Shown: one piece after another, positions 1 to 5,614 of the stretch
Numbering within the stretch: position 1 is the stretch's first letter
How the letters are laid out: the number at the start of each line of letters is the position of its first letter
Origin: Rhodoferax sp. UBA5149
GTDB lineage: Bacteria; Pseudomonadota; Gammaproteobacteria; Burkholderiales; Burkholderiaceae_C
Reading direction: 5' to 3'
DNA: 8,790 nucleotides
NCBI RefSeq assembly: GCF_002413825.1
Contig: NZ_DHXT01000171.1
Location: 1-8,790, forward strand
Position numbers and translations under genes: made by a program
Notes under the pieces: model-generated
The model's input: the letters and a program-made list of their open reading frames with translations, nothing else
The model's database searches: none
What the model was told of the DNA's origin: nothing

Positions 1-13
1 TATTTATATACAG
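1..13 (+). promoter_or_regulatory. Right part of a probable LexA (SOS) operator in front of intI
   Basis: The window opens with ten A/T bases followed directly by CAG (1-13). The gammaproteobacterial/betaproteobacterial LexA box is CTG-N10-CAG with an AT-rich centre, so these bases equal the N10-CAG part. The CTG half would be the three bases just left of the window and cannot be seen. LexA control of intI is established for several integrons, and the box usually overlaps the intI promoter just upstream of the start codon, as it would here (start at 27). TATATA (5-10) or TATAAA (15-20) could be the -10 element. The call depends on the three unseen bases. Confidence 0.5.
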
Positions 14-26
14 GTATAAATTTTTC

Positions 27-830
27 ATGAAACCCGGCACTCCTCCGTTGAAATCGGCCCGCTTGCTCGATCAGGTGCAAGAGCGGGTTCGTTACCTGCA
101 CTATAGCCTCAAGACCGAAAAGGCTTACCTTTATTGGATACGTTTTTTCATTCGCTGGAATGCTGCCCAAGGGTCAGGTATGCGACACCCGCGCGACATG
201 GGCGTGACGGAAGTTGAGGCCTTCCTCACCATGATGGCCACCGAACGCAAGGCATCTGCTTCCACCCATAACCAGGCACTGAGTGCTTTGTTGTTTCTTT
301 ATCGCGAAGTGCTCAATATCGATTTACCGTGGTTAAGCAACATTGGGCGGCCGCCACAAACCAAACGCATTCCATCCGTGTTGACGAAAGACGAAGTAGC
401 TGGTCTTCTGGCCCAAATGGATGGCTTTGCCGCGCTGCTGGCAAAGCTGCTGTACGGCACGGGCATGCGCTTGATGGAGGGAATCCGCCTTCGGATCAAG
501 GATGTGGATTTTGACCGCCACGTCATCATCGTTCGTGAGGCCAAAGGTGGCAAGGATCGCGTGGTCATGCTGCCGCATTCGCTGGCACCAACCTTGCGTT
601 TGCAAATGCTGGCGGCGCGGGCGCAGTGGGAGGCAGATCGCCAAGCGCAGCGCGGCGGTGTAGAAACCCCGCACGCGCTGGAGCAGAAATACCCTCAGGT
701 GGGCAACACGTGTCCTTCACAAGAATCGAAACCTGTTACGCGAACCAGCGACGCTGCCCGCGGAAGTTGGGGCGTGGGTCCCCGCCGATTTAGTTACGAC
801 ATAACTTGCAAGCAAGTTAGTCTCCTCTGA
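27..830 (+). pseudogene. intI: Truncated integron integrase (IntI-type tyrosine recombinase)
   Basis: Intact IntI recombines attI and attC sites to capture or shuffle gene cassettes. The open frame is 267 aa, against about 320-340 aa for the family. Residues 12-228 read as IntI: an N-terminal SAM-like core-binding domain (about 15-100), the LTKDEVAGLL patch near 120, GTGMRLMEG carrying the first catalytic Arg (R148), and the beta-hairpin Lys (K173 in EAKGGKDR). The IntI-specific insert begins (ALEQKYPQVGNT, 218-229), which separates it from XerC/XerD. After about residue 228 (base ~710) the similarity stops, and the last ~40 residues are unrelated and read into an inverted-repeat element. HxLRHSFAT (second Arg) and the nucleophile Tyr are absent, so the product should be inactive in strand exchange. 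The ATG at 27 gives the family-typical N-terminus; only a weak AGG (12-14) precedes it. I see no restored C-terminal half downstream in any frame. Confidence 0.85.
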
Positions 831-889
831 AACTTCGTTTTCTGGGCATTTGACAGTATGAGGCGGGGGCCCACGCCCCAACTTCTGCG
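759..889. repeat. 131-bp element bounded by 28-bp imperfect inverted repeats
   Basis: Bases 759-786 and the reverse complement of 862-889 agree at 26 of 28 positions (mismatches at 762 and 779); both arms contain GAAGTTGGGGCGTGGG. They enclose 75 bp that include a second, perfect short inverted repeat at 802-819. The element carries the stop codon of the broken integrase and begins about 50 bp after integrase homology ends. The layout suits a MITE-like or other dispersed palindromic repeat. I see no clear target-site duplication in the flanks. The arms do not have the orientation or consensus of attC core sites (RYYYAAC outward on the left, GTTRRRY on the right). It contains no convincing gene. 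Its identity is unknown to me. Confidence 0.7.
802..819. repeat. Perfect 7-bp stem, 4-nt loop inverted repeat inside the element
   Basis: TAACTTG (802-808) and CAAGTTA (813-819) are exact reverse complements separated by CAAG. It lies near the middle of the larger inverted-repeat element, so the folded single strand would have a nested hairpin. No T-run follows, so it does not look like a terminator. Confidence 0.55.
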
Positions 890-899
890 ATCATGATCG
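888..899. repeat. 12-bp perfect palindrome CGATCATGATCG
   Basis: CGATCATGATCG reads identically on both strands and sits at the right boundary of the inverted-repeat element. It could be an insertion boundary, a protein-binding palindrome, or chance. Bases 900-1025, between it and the peptidase gene, hold no gene or clear promoter that I can support. Confidence 0.35.
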
Positions 900-1025
900 G
901 TGTCGGCTGCCCACATGCCGTTCATCCGGGCCGGATGGTGAGCGTGCCAATGTTTTTGCCCATTGAAACCGCCCGCTTCGTGCCCAGCTACAGGGCTGTT
1001 GAACTCTCACCTTGGGAACAGACCT

Positions 1026-1844
1026 TTGCCAGCCCTCATTGTTTCCATCCTGGCCCTGCTGTTGATTCTCTGGCTGCTGGGTGAGCCCTATCTGATCGAG
1101 CGCAAACGCCAAAAGATTCGCGCCCGCCCCTTCCCCGCCGCCTGGCGCGCCATCTTGAAGCGGCGTGTGCCCTACATTCGCGCGCTGCCGGCGGACCTGC
1201 AGCTTCAGCTCAAGCGCCACATCCAGGTCTTCGTCGCCGAGAAAGCCTTCATCGGCTGTGACGGCCTCGATATCAGCGACGAGATGCGGGTGACGATTGC
1301 GGCGCAAGCCTGCTTGCTGATCCTCAATCGCCCGCGGGACTACTACCCCAATTTGCGCCAGATCCTGGTTTACCCCGGCAGCTTCGTGGTGCACCGCGAG
1401 CACACCGATGGCATTGGCGTGGCGCACCACGGGCACCAAGTGTTGTCCGGGGAATCCTGGTCGCAAGGGCAGGTGATTCTGTCGTGGCACGACACGCTCG
1501 CAGGCGCGGCCACCCCCAACGACGGCCAAAACGTGGTGATCCATGAGTTTGCCCATCAGCTCGATCAGGAAACGGGCGCCGCCAACGGTGCACCGGTGCT
1601 GGCGCGGCGCGCGCATTACGCCCGCTGGTCGCAGGTGCTGGGGGCCGAGTTCGCGCAGTTGCAGGCGCGCGCGTCGCACAGTGAGTCTTCTTTGTTCAGC
1701 GACTATGGCGCCACCGACCCGGCTGAATTTTTCGCGGTGATCTCGGAGGTCTTCTTCGAGCAGCCACAACGCATGGCAACGGAGCACCCGGCGCTGTACC
1801 GCGAACTCACGCAGCTCTACCGGCTCGATCCGCTCAGTTGGTAA
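1026..1844 (+). CDS. mtfA: MtfA-type zinc-dependent peptidase (M90 family)
   Basis: Predicted 272-aa metallopeptidase of the MtfA family. In E. coli MtfA binds the glucose repressor Mlc and has aminopeptidase activity; whether this homologue has such a partner is unknown. The zinc site is visible: HEFAH at 173-177 (two His ligands, catalytic Glu174), then D180, with the third ligand Glu234 in DPAEFF, the same spacing as E. coli H149/H153/E212. A hydrophobic stretch at residues 3-18 suggests an N-terminal membrane anchor, which E. coli MtfA does not obviously have. I chose the TTG at 1026 because GGGA (1014-1017) lies 8 nt upstream and the length then fits the family (E. coli 265 aa). A TTG at 963 would extend the protein by 21 residues, but I see no ribosome binding site there. 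The gene is probably co-transcribed with the S4 protein gene 25 bp downstream. Confidence 0.87.
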   Translation: MPALIVSILALLLILWLLGEPYLIERKRQKIRARPFPAAWRAILKRRVPYIRALPADLQLQLKRHIQVFVAEKAFIGCDGLDISDEMRVTIAAQACLLILNRPRDYYPNLRQILVYPGSFVVHREHTDGIGVAHHGHQVLSGESWSQGQVILSWHDTLAGAATPNDGQNVVIHEFAHQLDQETGAANGAPVLARRAHYARWSQVLGAEFAQLQARASHSESSLFSDYGATDPAEFFAVISEVFFEQPQRMATEHPALYRELTQLYRLDPLSW

Positions 1845-1869
1845 AGCCGGGACGGTTAACATCCTGCCA

Positions 1870-2682
1870 ATGACTGCCCCTACCAAACCTGTACCCCACG
1901 CGCCGCGCCCGGGCGAACGCCTGGCCAAGCGCGTGGCCGAAATGCTGCCCTGCTCGCGTCGCGAGGCCGAGCAATACATTGAAGGCGGCTGGGTGCGGGT
2001 CGACGGCACGGTGGTGGAAGAGCCGCAATTCAGGGTGCTGAACCAGAAGGTCGAACTCGACAAAAATGCCAGCCTGATGGACGTCACGCAAGTCACCCTG
2101 CTGCTGCACAAGCCGCCCGGTTATGACGATGGGGACGACGAGGGCGCTACGCCACAGACCAACCCACGCGCAGCGAAGTCAGTGCCGCGCGCGGCGCGCC
2201 AGCTGCTGAGCCCCACCAATCGCGCGGCCGACGACGCCTCGGGCATCAATATGCTGAAACGGCACTTCGCCGGGTTGACGGCGCCGGTGCCGCTGGAAGT
2301 GGGGGCCGGGGGCCTGCTGGTGTTCACGCAGGACTGGCGGGTGGCGCGCAAGCTCATCGAAGACGCCGGCGTCATGGAGCATGAAGTCATCGTCGAGATC
2401 GAAGGCGAAGCCGCGCCCGACACCTTGCTGCGCCTGAACCAGGGACTCAGTTCCGACGGACACCCGCTGCCCCGCGTCAAAGTCAGCGTCAACAGCGCCA
2501 ATGAGGGCAAAAGCAAGCTGCGTTTTGCCGTCAAAGGCGCCCATCCCGGTTTGCTTGCCTACCTGTGCGAGCGCGTTGGTTTGAAGATTTTGAGCATGAA
2601 ACGCATCCGGATCGGCCGCGTGCTGCTGACGACCCTGCCGATCGGGCAGTGGCGCTACCTGCAACCGTTTGAACGCTTCTGA
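1870..2682 (+). CDS. S4-domain RluF/RsuA-like pseudouridine synthase homologue lacking the usual active-site residues
   Basis: 270-aa protein. Residues ~14-65 form an S4 RNA-binding domain (GERLAKRVAEMLPCSRREAEQYI, then WVRVDGTVV), and KPPGY (81-85) matches the start of the RsuA/RluF synthase fold. The C-terminus (MKRIRIGRVLL..LPIGQWRYL, 243-265) matches the RluF-type ending. Active RsuA/RluB/E/F enzymes isomerise uridine in rRNA using the Asp of GRLDxxTxGLL. Here that segment reads VPLEVGAGGLL, so the Asp position is Glu143. The conserved Tyr of the K-E-Y-x-V motif appears as Val173 (EHEVIV), and the NRQIRRM motif is replaced by AHPGLLAY (223-230). Residues ~90-125 form a low-complexity, Ala/Pro-rich insert. 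It is therefore likely to bind RNA without modifying it. Genome pipelines would probably still name it a pseudouridine synthase. The ATG at 1870 has only a weak upstream ribosome site. It lies 25 bp after mtfA and converges with the carboxypeptidase gene, 8 bp apart. Confidence 0.8.
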   Translation: MTAPTKPVPHAPRPGERLAKRVAEMLPCSRREAEQYIEGGWVRVDGTVVEEPQFRVLNQKVELDKNASLMDVTQVTLLLHKPPGYDDGDDEGATPQTNPRAAKSVPRAARQLLSPTNRAADDASGINMLKRHFAGLTAPVPLEVGAGGLLVFTQDWRVARKLIEDAGVMEHEVIVEIEGEAAPDTLLRLNQGLSSDGHPLPRVKVSVNSANEGKSKLRFAVKGAHPGLLAYLCERVGLKILSMKRIRIGRVLLTTLPIGQWRYLQPFERF

Positions 2683-2690
2683 CCGCGGTT

Positions 2691-3539
2691 TTATGGCGAG
2701 CGCACGGCGACCTCCTGCACCGTCCCGACCCGCTCACGCATCCAGCGCAACAAGTCGAGCCACATCCGGCGCATCTCGCCGTCCAGCGGCGTGCGGATCG
2801 AATTGGGCAATTCGATCGTGACCACCGGCACCCCCTTGTGCACACCGCCATAGTTGCCCAGCGAGCCGGGGAAGATGCCGACCTGATCGAGATACAGGCG
2901 CCCCAACCGGGACGGTGGCACGGAGGGGCCATCAAAATCGAGCACGCCGTAAGGAGCATGAATGCTGACGATCAAGTGCGGCTTGAAGCCCTGCATCTCG
3001 TCGTACAAGAACCGCGATTCGGGCTCGGACAAGGGCTTGGGGCCGGGCCAGCGGCGCGGATCCTTGCGGGTCCGCTTTTCCCAGTACACCTTGGCATCAC
3101 GCTCCCAGTTGGGCGTGGGGAAATTGCGGTTCAAATCAACACCATGGGCATTGGCGCGGCGCGGCGATGGGCTGAAGACACCGTCCGGGTTGAGCACCGG
3201 CACAAAACGCCAGTGGATCGCCTGCGGCGCATCAACAGGCAATTGCGCTGCCAGCGAGATCCAGTGCAAGGCCACCGCGGCGGAAGACAGCTCGTCGCCA
3301 TGAATGGCGCCCACCACCAACACCCGCAAGCTGGCATGGTCCGGCTTGATTTCGCGCACCCACAGCGTTCGCCCTTTCACCGAGCGGGCGGCCGTGGGCT
3401 GCAGCTGGGCCGCCTCGCACAAGTCGCGCCTCACGTTCGGCAATCTGGCCGAAAAATCAGCGCAAGGCCCCGCAGATTGTGCGCTGTCAGCTATTAAAAA
3501 TATAGCCAAAAAAACGAACTGGAGGCGGCGAACAGGCAT
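2691..3539 (-). CDS. Exported M14-family zinc carboxypeptidase
   Basis: 282-aa metallopeptidase of the carboxypeptidase A superfamily, nearest in style to murein-peptide amidase MpaA or the succinylglutamate-desuccinylase-like M14 branch. Visible residues are H80-x-x-E83 (GAIHGDE) and H194 (SIHAPYG) as zinc ligands, N137-R138-N139 (DLNRNFPT) for the substrate carboxylate, and E253 (VVTIELPNS) as catalytic base. Residues 1-23 form a signal peptide: an Arg-containing start, a hydrophobic FVFLAIFLIA core and an A-x-x-A-like end near QSA, so it should act in the periplasm. E. coli MpaA is cytoplasmic and smaller, which makes a periplasmic peptidoglycan-peptide role plausible but unproven. The ATG at 3539 has no clear Shine-Dalgarno, but it is the start that gives a complete signal peptide. 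The gene is transcribed towards the S4-protein gene and divergently from the lipoprotein gene. Confidence 0.85.
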   Translation of the reverse strand: MPVRRLQFVFLAIFLIADSAQSAGPCADFSARLPNVRRDLCEAAQLQPTAARSVKGRTLWVREIKPDHASLRVLVVGAIHGDELSSAAVALHWISLAAQLPVDAPQAIHWRFVPVLNPDGVFSPSPRRANAHGVDLNRNFPTPNWERDAKVYWEKRTRKDPRRWPGPKPLSEPESRFLYDEMQGFKPHLIVSIHAPYGVLDFDGPSVPPSRLGRLYLDQVGIFPGSLGNYGGVHKGVPVVTIELPNSIRTPLDGEMRRMWLDLLRWMRERVGTVQEVAVRSP

Positions 3540-3769
3540 GAGCGCGAGTTTAACTGTGCCCCCCCCGGAATCGGCTGTTGGATATATTCCATAATGGACG
3601 AGTTGGCCGTTTTACCTCAGCTTTACCGAGGTGCAACGCGGGAACCCAGTCGTTCCCTGATAATTTGCAAAGCAATATGGCGTGTCTTACTTCATGACAC
3701 TGCTGACTCGCAGTAGAGGTGTTGCGTGAACCACCCGAAATCGAAACAACCGTTCATTTGGATTTATTT
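3540..3769. promoter_or_regulatory. Divergent intergenic region with AT-rich promoter-like core
   Basis: These 230 bp separate the divergent carboxypeptidase and lipoprotein genes. A run of eight C (3559-3566) lies ~20 bp before the carboxypeptidase start. An AT-rich stretch (3579-3596) contains TATATT (3583-3588) and CATAAT (3590-3595), both usable as -10 elements, with no good -35 at proper spacing on either strand. Two small inverted repeats follow on the lipoprotein side (listed separately). I recognise no riboswitch consensus. Confidence 0.35.
3614..3657 (+). other. Two tandem small hairpins in the lipoprotein 5' leader
   Basis: ACCTC (3614-3618) pairs with GAGGT (3628-3632) around a 9-nt loop. 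Eight bases further, GGGAAC (3640-3645) pairs with GTTCCC (3652-3657) around CCAGTC. If transcription starts in the AT-rich stretch near 3590, both lie in a leader of ~175 nt. No proper T-run follows, so an intrinsic terminator is unlikely. The stems are short and could be chance. Confidence 0.3.
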
Positions 3770-5110
3770 ATGTTTTTGCGCTCATTCAAGTTGTTCGCGG
3801 CCGCCCTGATCACCGCGGTGCTGTCAGTGGCCTGTGGTGGCGACGCCGCACCGGCTCCGACGGGGCTTACCGTCACAGCCACCGGTGAGTCCTCGGCCAC
3901 GATGTCCTGGAACATGGCCAGTGGGGTTGAATACTGGCTGTTTTACGGGCCAACCAGCGTTGCGCCGACCGACACCACATCGATGCACAATTGGATCGGC
4001 TTGCCCGGCGGCAATGTATTGCTCAAAGTCACTTCGCCCTATGTCGTTTCCGGATTGGTCAACGGCACACCCTACTCGTTTTCGATCAATGGAAGAACCG
4101 ACGGCGGTCCGGGCGGACCGGGCACCACGCCGGTCTTAGCTACGCCCAGGATCGCAGGGTCCAGTTGGACCGCCGGAACGGCACCCAGCAGCATTGATTT
4201 GCGCAGCGTGGCGTTTGGCGCAACAACCGCCACGACAACAGCCTCGGTAGCAACCTATGTGGCGGCAGGCGCTGGCGGCGCCATGTATTCCAGCAGTGAC
4301 GGGGCAACTTGGAGCGCCATCAATTTCGTCACCGCCAGCAACCTGAATGGCGCTTCCTATTTTGGCAACTACACCCTGGTAGGGGACGGCGGTGTGGTGA
4401 TCACGAGCCCTGACGCCGTGACCTGGACGACGCAGACCTCTGGCACGACACAAAACCTGTACGCGATTGCCAGCAACAATTTGAGTTTGAATGTGGCGGT
4501 TGGCGCGAATGGCTCCATCATCACCAGCCCCGATGGAGTGACCTGGACGCTGCGGGCAAGTCCAACCTCCCAGAGCTTGTATGCCGTGACTTACAGCCCT
4601 TACAACCAAGGGACCAACACCCTGGGCACCTGGGTTGCGGTAGGTAACAACGGCACCATGGTGCAAAGTGTGGACGGAGGAGTCACCTGGGGCACGGTCA
4701 ATGTGGGGGCCGGCGTGACAGCCAACCTGCGTGGCATCGCCTATGGCACAAGCACTTCCGCAGCCAGCGTCGTCACCCAAGCATTCGTTGCAGTTGGCGC
4801 TTCGGGCACGGTGCTCGGCAGCCCCGATGGTCTCAACTGGACAGTTCAAGCCGCGCTTGGCGGCAACAACCTGAATACGGTAACGGCCGCTTTGACCATT
4901 GGCCCACCGACAGGAACCGTTGTCACTCAGTATGTGGCCGCAGGTGCCGGGGCCGCTATCTTCACCAGCACCGATGGCCTGAACTGGAACACGACCAATT
5001 CAACGACGTTGACCTCCAACGCCCTCTATGCCGTGACCCGTGACACCACGGCCGGCGAATTGGGCTACGTCGCGGTTGGTCAGGCAGGTACCAATCTGCT
5101 GTCCAAATAA
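3770..5110 (+). CDS. Predicted lipoprotein: fibronectin type III domain plus BNR/Ycf48-like beta-propeller
   Basis: 446-aa predicted lipoprotein of unknown function. Residues 1-21 are a short hydrophobic signal ending in LSVAC, with Cys22 as the probable lipidation site; Gly at +2 would permit outer-membrane sorting. Residues ~28-125 are one FN3 domain (PTGLTVTATG, SATMSW, YSFSINGRTDGG). From ~130 to the end there are about six repeats of the form (Y/W)VAVGxxGxxxxSxDGxxWT, the sialidase/BNR or Ycf48-like propeller signature. A closing half repeat, YVAVGQAGTNLLSK, would pair with the N-terminal strand DLRSVAFG to complete seven blades. I see no sialidase Asp-box catalytic set, so a binding or scaffold role is more likely. 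I chose the ATG at 3770 over a GTG at 3719 because it places the signal peptide at the N-terminus and has TGGA (3759-3762) upstream. The stop codon lies within a few bases of the convergent rnpB 3' end. Confidence 0.75.
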   Translation: MFLRSFKLFAAALITAVLSVACGGDAAPAPTGLTVTATGESSATMSWNMASGVEYWLFYGPTSVAPTDTTSMHNWIGLPGGNVLLKVTSPYVVSGLVNGTPYSFSINGRTDGGPGGPGTTPVLATPRIAGSSWTAGTAPSSIDLRSVAFGATTATTTASVATYVAAGAGGAMYSSSDGATWSAINFVTASNLNGASYFGNYTLVGDGGVVITSPDAVTWTTQTSGTTQNLYAIASNNLSLNVAVGANGSIITSPDGVTWTLRASPTSQSLYAVTYSPYNQGTNTLGTWVAVGNNGTMVQSVDGGVTWGTVNVGAGVTANLRGIAYGTSTSAASVVTQAFVAVGASGTVLGSPDGLNWTVQAALGGNNLNTVTAALTIGPPTGTVVTQYVAAGAGAAIFTSTDGLNWNTTNSTTLTSNALYAVTRDTTAGELGYVAVGQAGTNLLSK

Positions 5111-5112
5111 AA

Positions 5113-5495
5113 GTGTGAAGCCCACCGATAAGCCGGATTCTGTGCAACTGCCGGCCCTTGCGGGCCGGCAGAAGTGACTGCCATTACTCTGGGCCGCTGG
5201 TCACCCAACGGCTCGATGCTACCTACCCGCACACTCCGGGGGCCCCGGTCATGGCGCTGCGGCGAACCGCCGCGCTTTGCGTGTGCCTACTTGGTATTGC
5301 TGCGCGTAGAGATTGCCCGTTTCACCCGCATCGGGTTGCCCCGCTGCGACTCGTCTCTGTTGCTCTAATCCTCACCTTGTACCTTGCGGCTTTCAGTGGA
5401 CAGCCGTTAGCTGCTACGCTGCCCTATGCAGTCCGGACGTTCCTCCAGTGCCCTGTTTCCAGGATTGCACCAGCGGCAGTCTGGCGGGCTTCACC
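5113..5495 (-). ncRNA. rnpB: RNase P RNA, bacterial class A
   Basis: Catalytic RNA of RNase P, which removes 5' leaders from pre-tRNA. On the minus strand the conserved pieces occur in order: GAGGAACGTCCGGAC and GCATAGGGCAG (P4 5' side), GCAACAGAGA, GGGTGAAACGGGCAA (P10/P11), AATACCAAGTAGG, GGGTAGGTAGCATCGAG (L15 region, whose GGU pairs with the tRNA CCA end), AGTAATGGCAGTCAC and AGAATCCGGCTTATCGG (P4 3' side). The ends pair as P1: 5483-5494 with 5115-5126, 12 bp including one G-U wobble. A GC-rich hairpin with a GCAA tetraloop at 5149-5172 is the likely P18. Exact termini are estimated from P1 and the promoter. Short open frames here in all frames are shadows of the RNA. Confidence 0.93.
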
Positions 5496-5500
5496 CCCCG

Positions 5501-5506
5501 ATTATC
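5501..5506 (-). promoter_or_regulatory. Probable -10 element of rnpB (GATAAT)
   Basis: On the minus strand GATAAT matches TATAAT at five of six positions. It ends six bases before 5494, where the P1 pairing of RNase P RNA begins, so a start 7 nt downstream gives the expected 5' end. The -35 region about 17 nt further upstream is poor (GAATTA). Confidence 0.5.
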
Positions 5507-5511
5507 ACGGC

Positions 5512-5519
5512 TATCGATA
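5512..5519. promoter_or_regulatory. TATCGATA palindrome in the rnpB-cysK divergent region
   Basis: TATCGATA is a perfect 8-bp palindrome lying about 6 bp upstream of the rnpB -10 element, inside the ~120 bp that separate rnpB from cysK. A second ATCGAT occurs near 5537. It could mark a binding site or be chance. I see no convincing cysK promoter here and cannot recognise a CysB site by eye. Confidence 0.2.
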
Positions 5520-5614
5520 ACCATAATTCGAAACAAATCGATGAAGTAGGCCAGAATGAAGACTTTCGCACCGTTAGCCCCATCGCAACCCGCCACCAAC
5601 CCCTGGAGCCGCTC

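Noticed and set aside
759..889. The inverted-repeat element as an integron attC site
   Set aside because: attC sites have RYYYAAC at the 5' side and GTTRRRY at the 3' side. Here the left arm carries GTTGGGG and the right arm CCCCAAC, the opposite orientation and off consensus.
963..1025. Longer mtfA start at TTG 963
   Set aside because: No Shine-Dalgarno sequence precedes it, and it puts 21 residues of poor-likeness sequence before the hydrophobic segment; TTG 1026 has GGGA at good spacing. Not fully excluded.
893..1084. Small plus-strand ORF (63 codons) upstream of mtfA
   Set aside because: It overlaps the mtfA start in another frame and has no ribosome binding site or family likeness that I can support.
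891..2111. Long open frame of ~406 codons on the minus strand
   Set aside because: It lies antisense to mtfA and the start of the S4-protein gene, has no recognisable domain, and is rich in Arg/Gly/Ala/Pro as expected for a GC-rich shadow frame.
2683..2690. Intrinsic terminator between the convergent S4-protein and carboxypeptidase genes
   Set aside because: CCGCGG followed by TTTT is suggestive, but the gap is 8 bp and no stable stem-loop forms.
3600..3720. Cyclic-di-GMP (GEMM), cobalamin or TPP riboswitch in the lipoprotein leader
   Set aside because: None of the conserved core sequences of these classes is present by eye; only short hairpins are seen.
3719..3769. GTG start 17 codons upstream of the lipoprotein ATG
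   Set aside because: It would bury the signal peptide behind an acidic, non-hydrophobic extension.
5158..5549. Several small ORFs on both strands
   Set aside because: They fall inside the RNase P RNA gene and its promoter region.
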